32,994 bases of DNA from CAYWKU01 sp964459325 (GTDB taxonomy: Bacteria > RBG-13-61-14 > CAYWKU01), in assembly GCA_964459325.1 (NCBI GenBank), contig CAYWKU010000039.1, positions 1 through 32,994 of the forward strand, given 5' to 3'. The notes beneath the pieces are model-generated. The model was not told the origin of the DNA. It made no database searches and saw nothing but the letters and a program-made list of their open reading frames with translations. Made by a program: the position numbers and the translations under genes. Positions within the stretch are counted from its first letter, which is position 1; each line of letters starts with the position of its first letter. Below, piece after piece: positions 32,829-32,994 of the stretch.

Positions 32829-32994
32829 TCAATCTTCCAGTTTGAGGTTATATTTTTCTACGATTTTAAGAAACTGTCTAATCTGATAGGGTTTAGCTTC
32901 ACCCTTTACGTCCTGAAGATTCACCATCTCCTATATGCCCTGGTCGTGTCCCACTTGTGGGGGAAATTTGAGGTCGTAAAATCATAAGTCTGGA
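32829..32994 (-). pseudogene. 3' end of a HicA-like toxin gene, apparently broken (runs off window)
   Basis: Just before hicB on the same strand, the 32 codons from 32927 to 32829 read VNLQDVKGEAKPYQIRQFLK and on to YNLKLED. This resembles the C-terminal part of HicA-like toxins (NLQ...G.AKPYQ.RQ.L pattern). Upstream in the same frame an amber TAG lies at 32931-32933, and a second stop (TGA) occurs near the window edge. The adjacent TSGT-like residues lie in another frame. The toxin therefore seems to have a stop and a frameshift. The gap to the hicB start is a single base. Only the last part is visible, so a short intact gene with a different start cannot be fully excluded. Confidence 0.5.

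Noticed and set aside
32045..32845. Several rightward ORFs of 70-140 codons in the repeat region
   Set aside because: They translate palindromic repeats into Ser/Pro/Arg-rich strings, and one overlaps the well-supported hicB on the other strand.

Overview
This looks like about 33 kb of chromosome from a Gram-negative, probably anaerobic bacterium. The best clue is the ATP synthase cluster. Its order is b'-b-delta-alpha-gamma-beta-epsilon, the b subunit carries a signal peptide, and no a or c gene is present, which is the split layout familiar from deltaproteobacteria (Desulfobacterota) and relatives. The ADP-forming acyl-CoA synthetase, DUF362 ferredoxin-like protein, NnrU-like protein and radical SAM protein fit that setting. 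Genus cannot be read from the sequence. There are no rRNA or tRNA genes, intact insertion sequences, CRISPR arrays or phage genes.

Left part (1-12.6 kb): a two-gene ADP-forming acetyl/acyl-CoA synthetase (beta then alpha); a TMTC-like membrane protein with TPRs and an N-terminal HTH-like segment; an NnrU-family membrane protein; a leftward DUF362 iron-sulfur protein; a rightward LtaS-like phosphoglycerol transferase translationally coupled to a membrane-anchored glycerophosphodiesterase; a leftward secreted protein of unknown function; a thiolase; and a small secreted protein. The thiolase and the ADP-forming ligase could both act in acyl-CoA breakdown with ATP recovery, but they are 9 kb apart and not co-transcribed.

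Middle (12.65-18.9 kb): the ATP synthase operon, with a good sigma70 promoter, a symmetric hairpin between the delta and alpha genes, and a clear intrinsic terminator. Next come two leftward paralogous ArnT/PMT-like membrane glycosyltransferases. The upstream copy is frameshifted by an apparent deletion in its first catalytic loop.

Right part (22.2-30.7 kb): a D-aminoacylase-family amidohydrolase followed by a split UxaA-family lyase (SuyA/SuyB-like small and large proteins); a leftward radical SAM plus polytopic membrane protein pair; a rightward pair of an RCK-plus-two-USP regulatory protein and a CPA2 cation/proton antiporter, with divergent promoters sharing one -35 element; and a CsaA-like tRNA-binding protein.

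The right end (30.7-33 kb) is an accessory patch. It holds an AT-rich ORF with a helix-hairpin-helix-like segment and a possible PD-(D/E)XK-like nuclease domain, a cluster of REP/REPIN-like palindromes with GGGTRG feet and repeated GNRA mini-hairpins, and a HicB antitoxin whose upstream HicA-like partner looks decayed. The most novel-looking material is this patch, the palindromic tandem repeat before the thiolase, and the sulfatase-phosphodiesterase and radical SAM-membrane pairs. No complete new multi-gene system can be demonstrated from the sequence alone.
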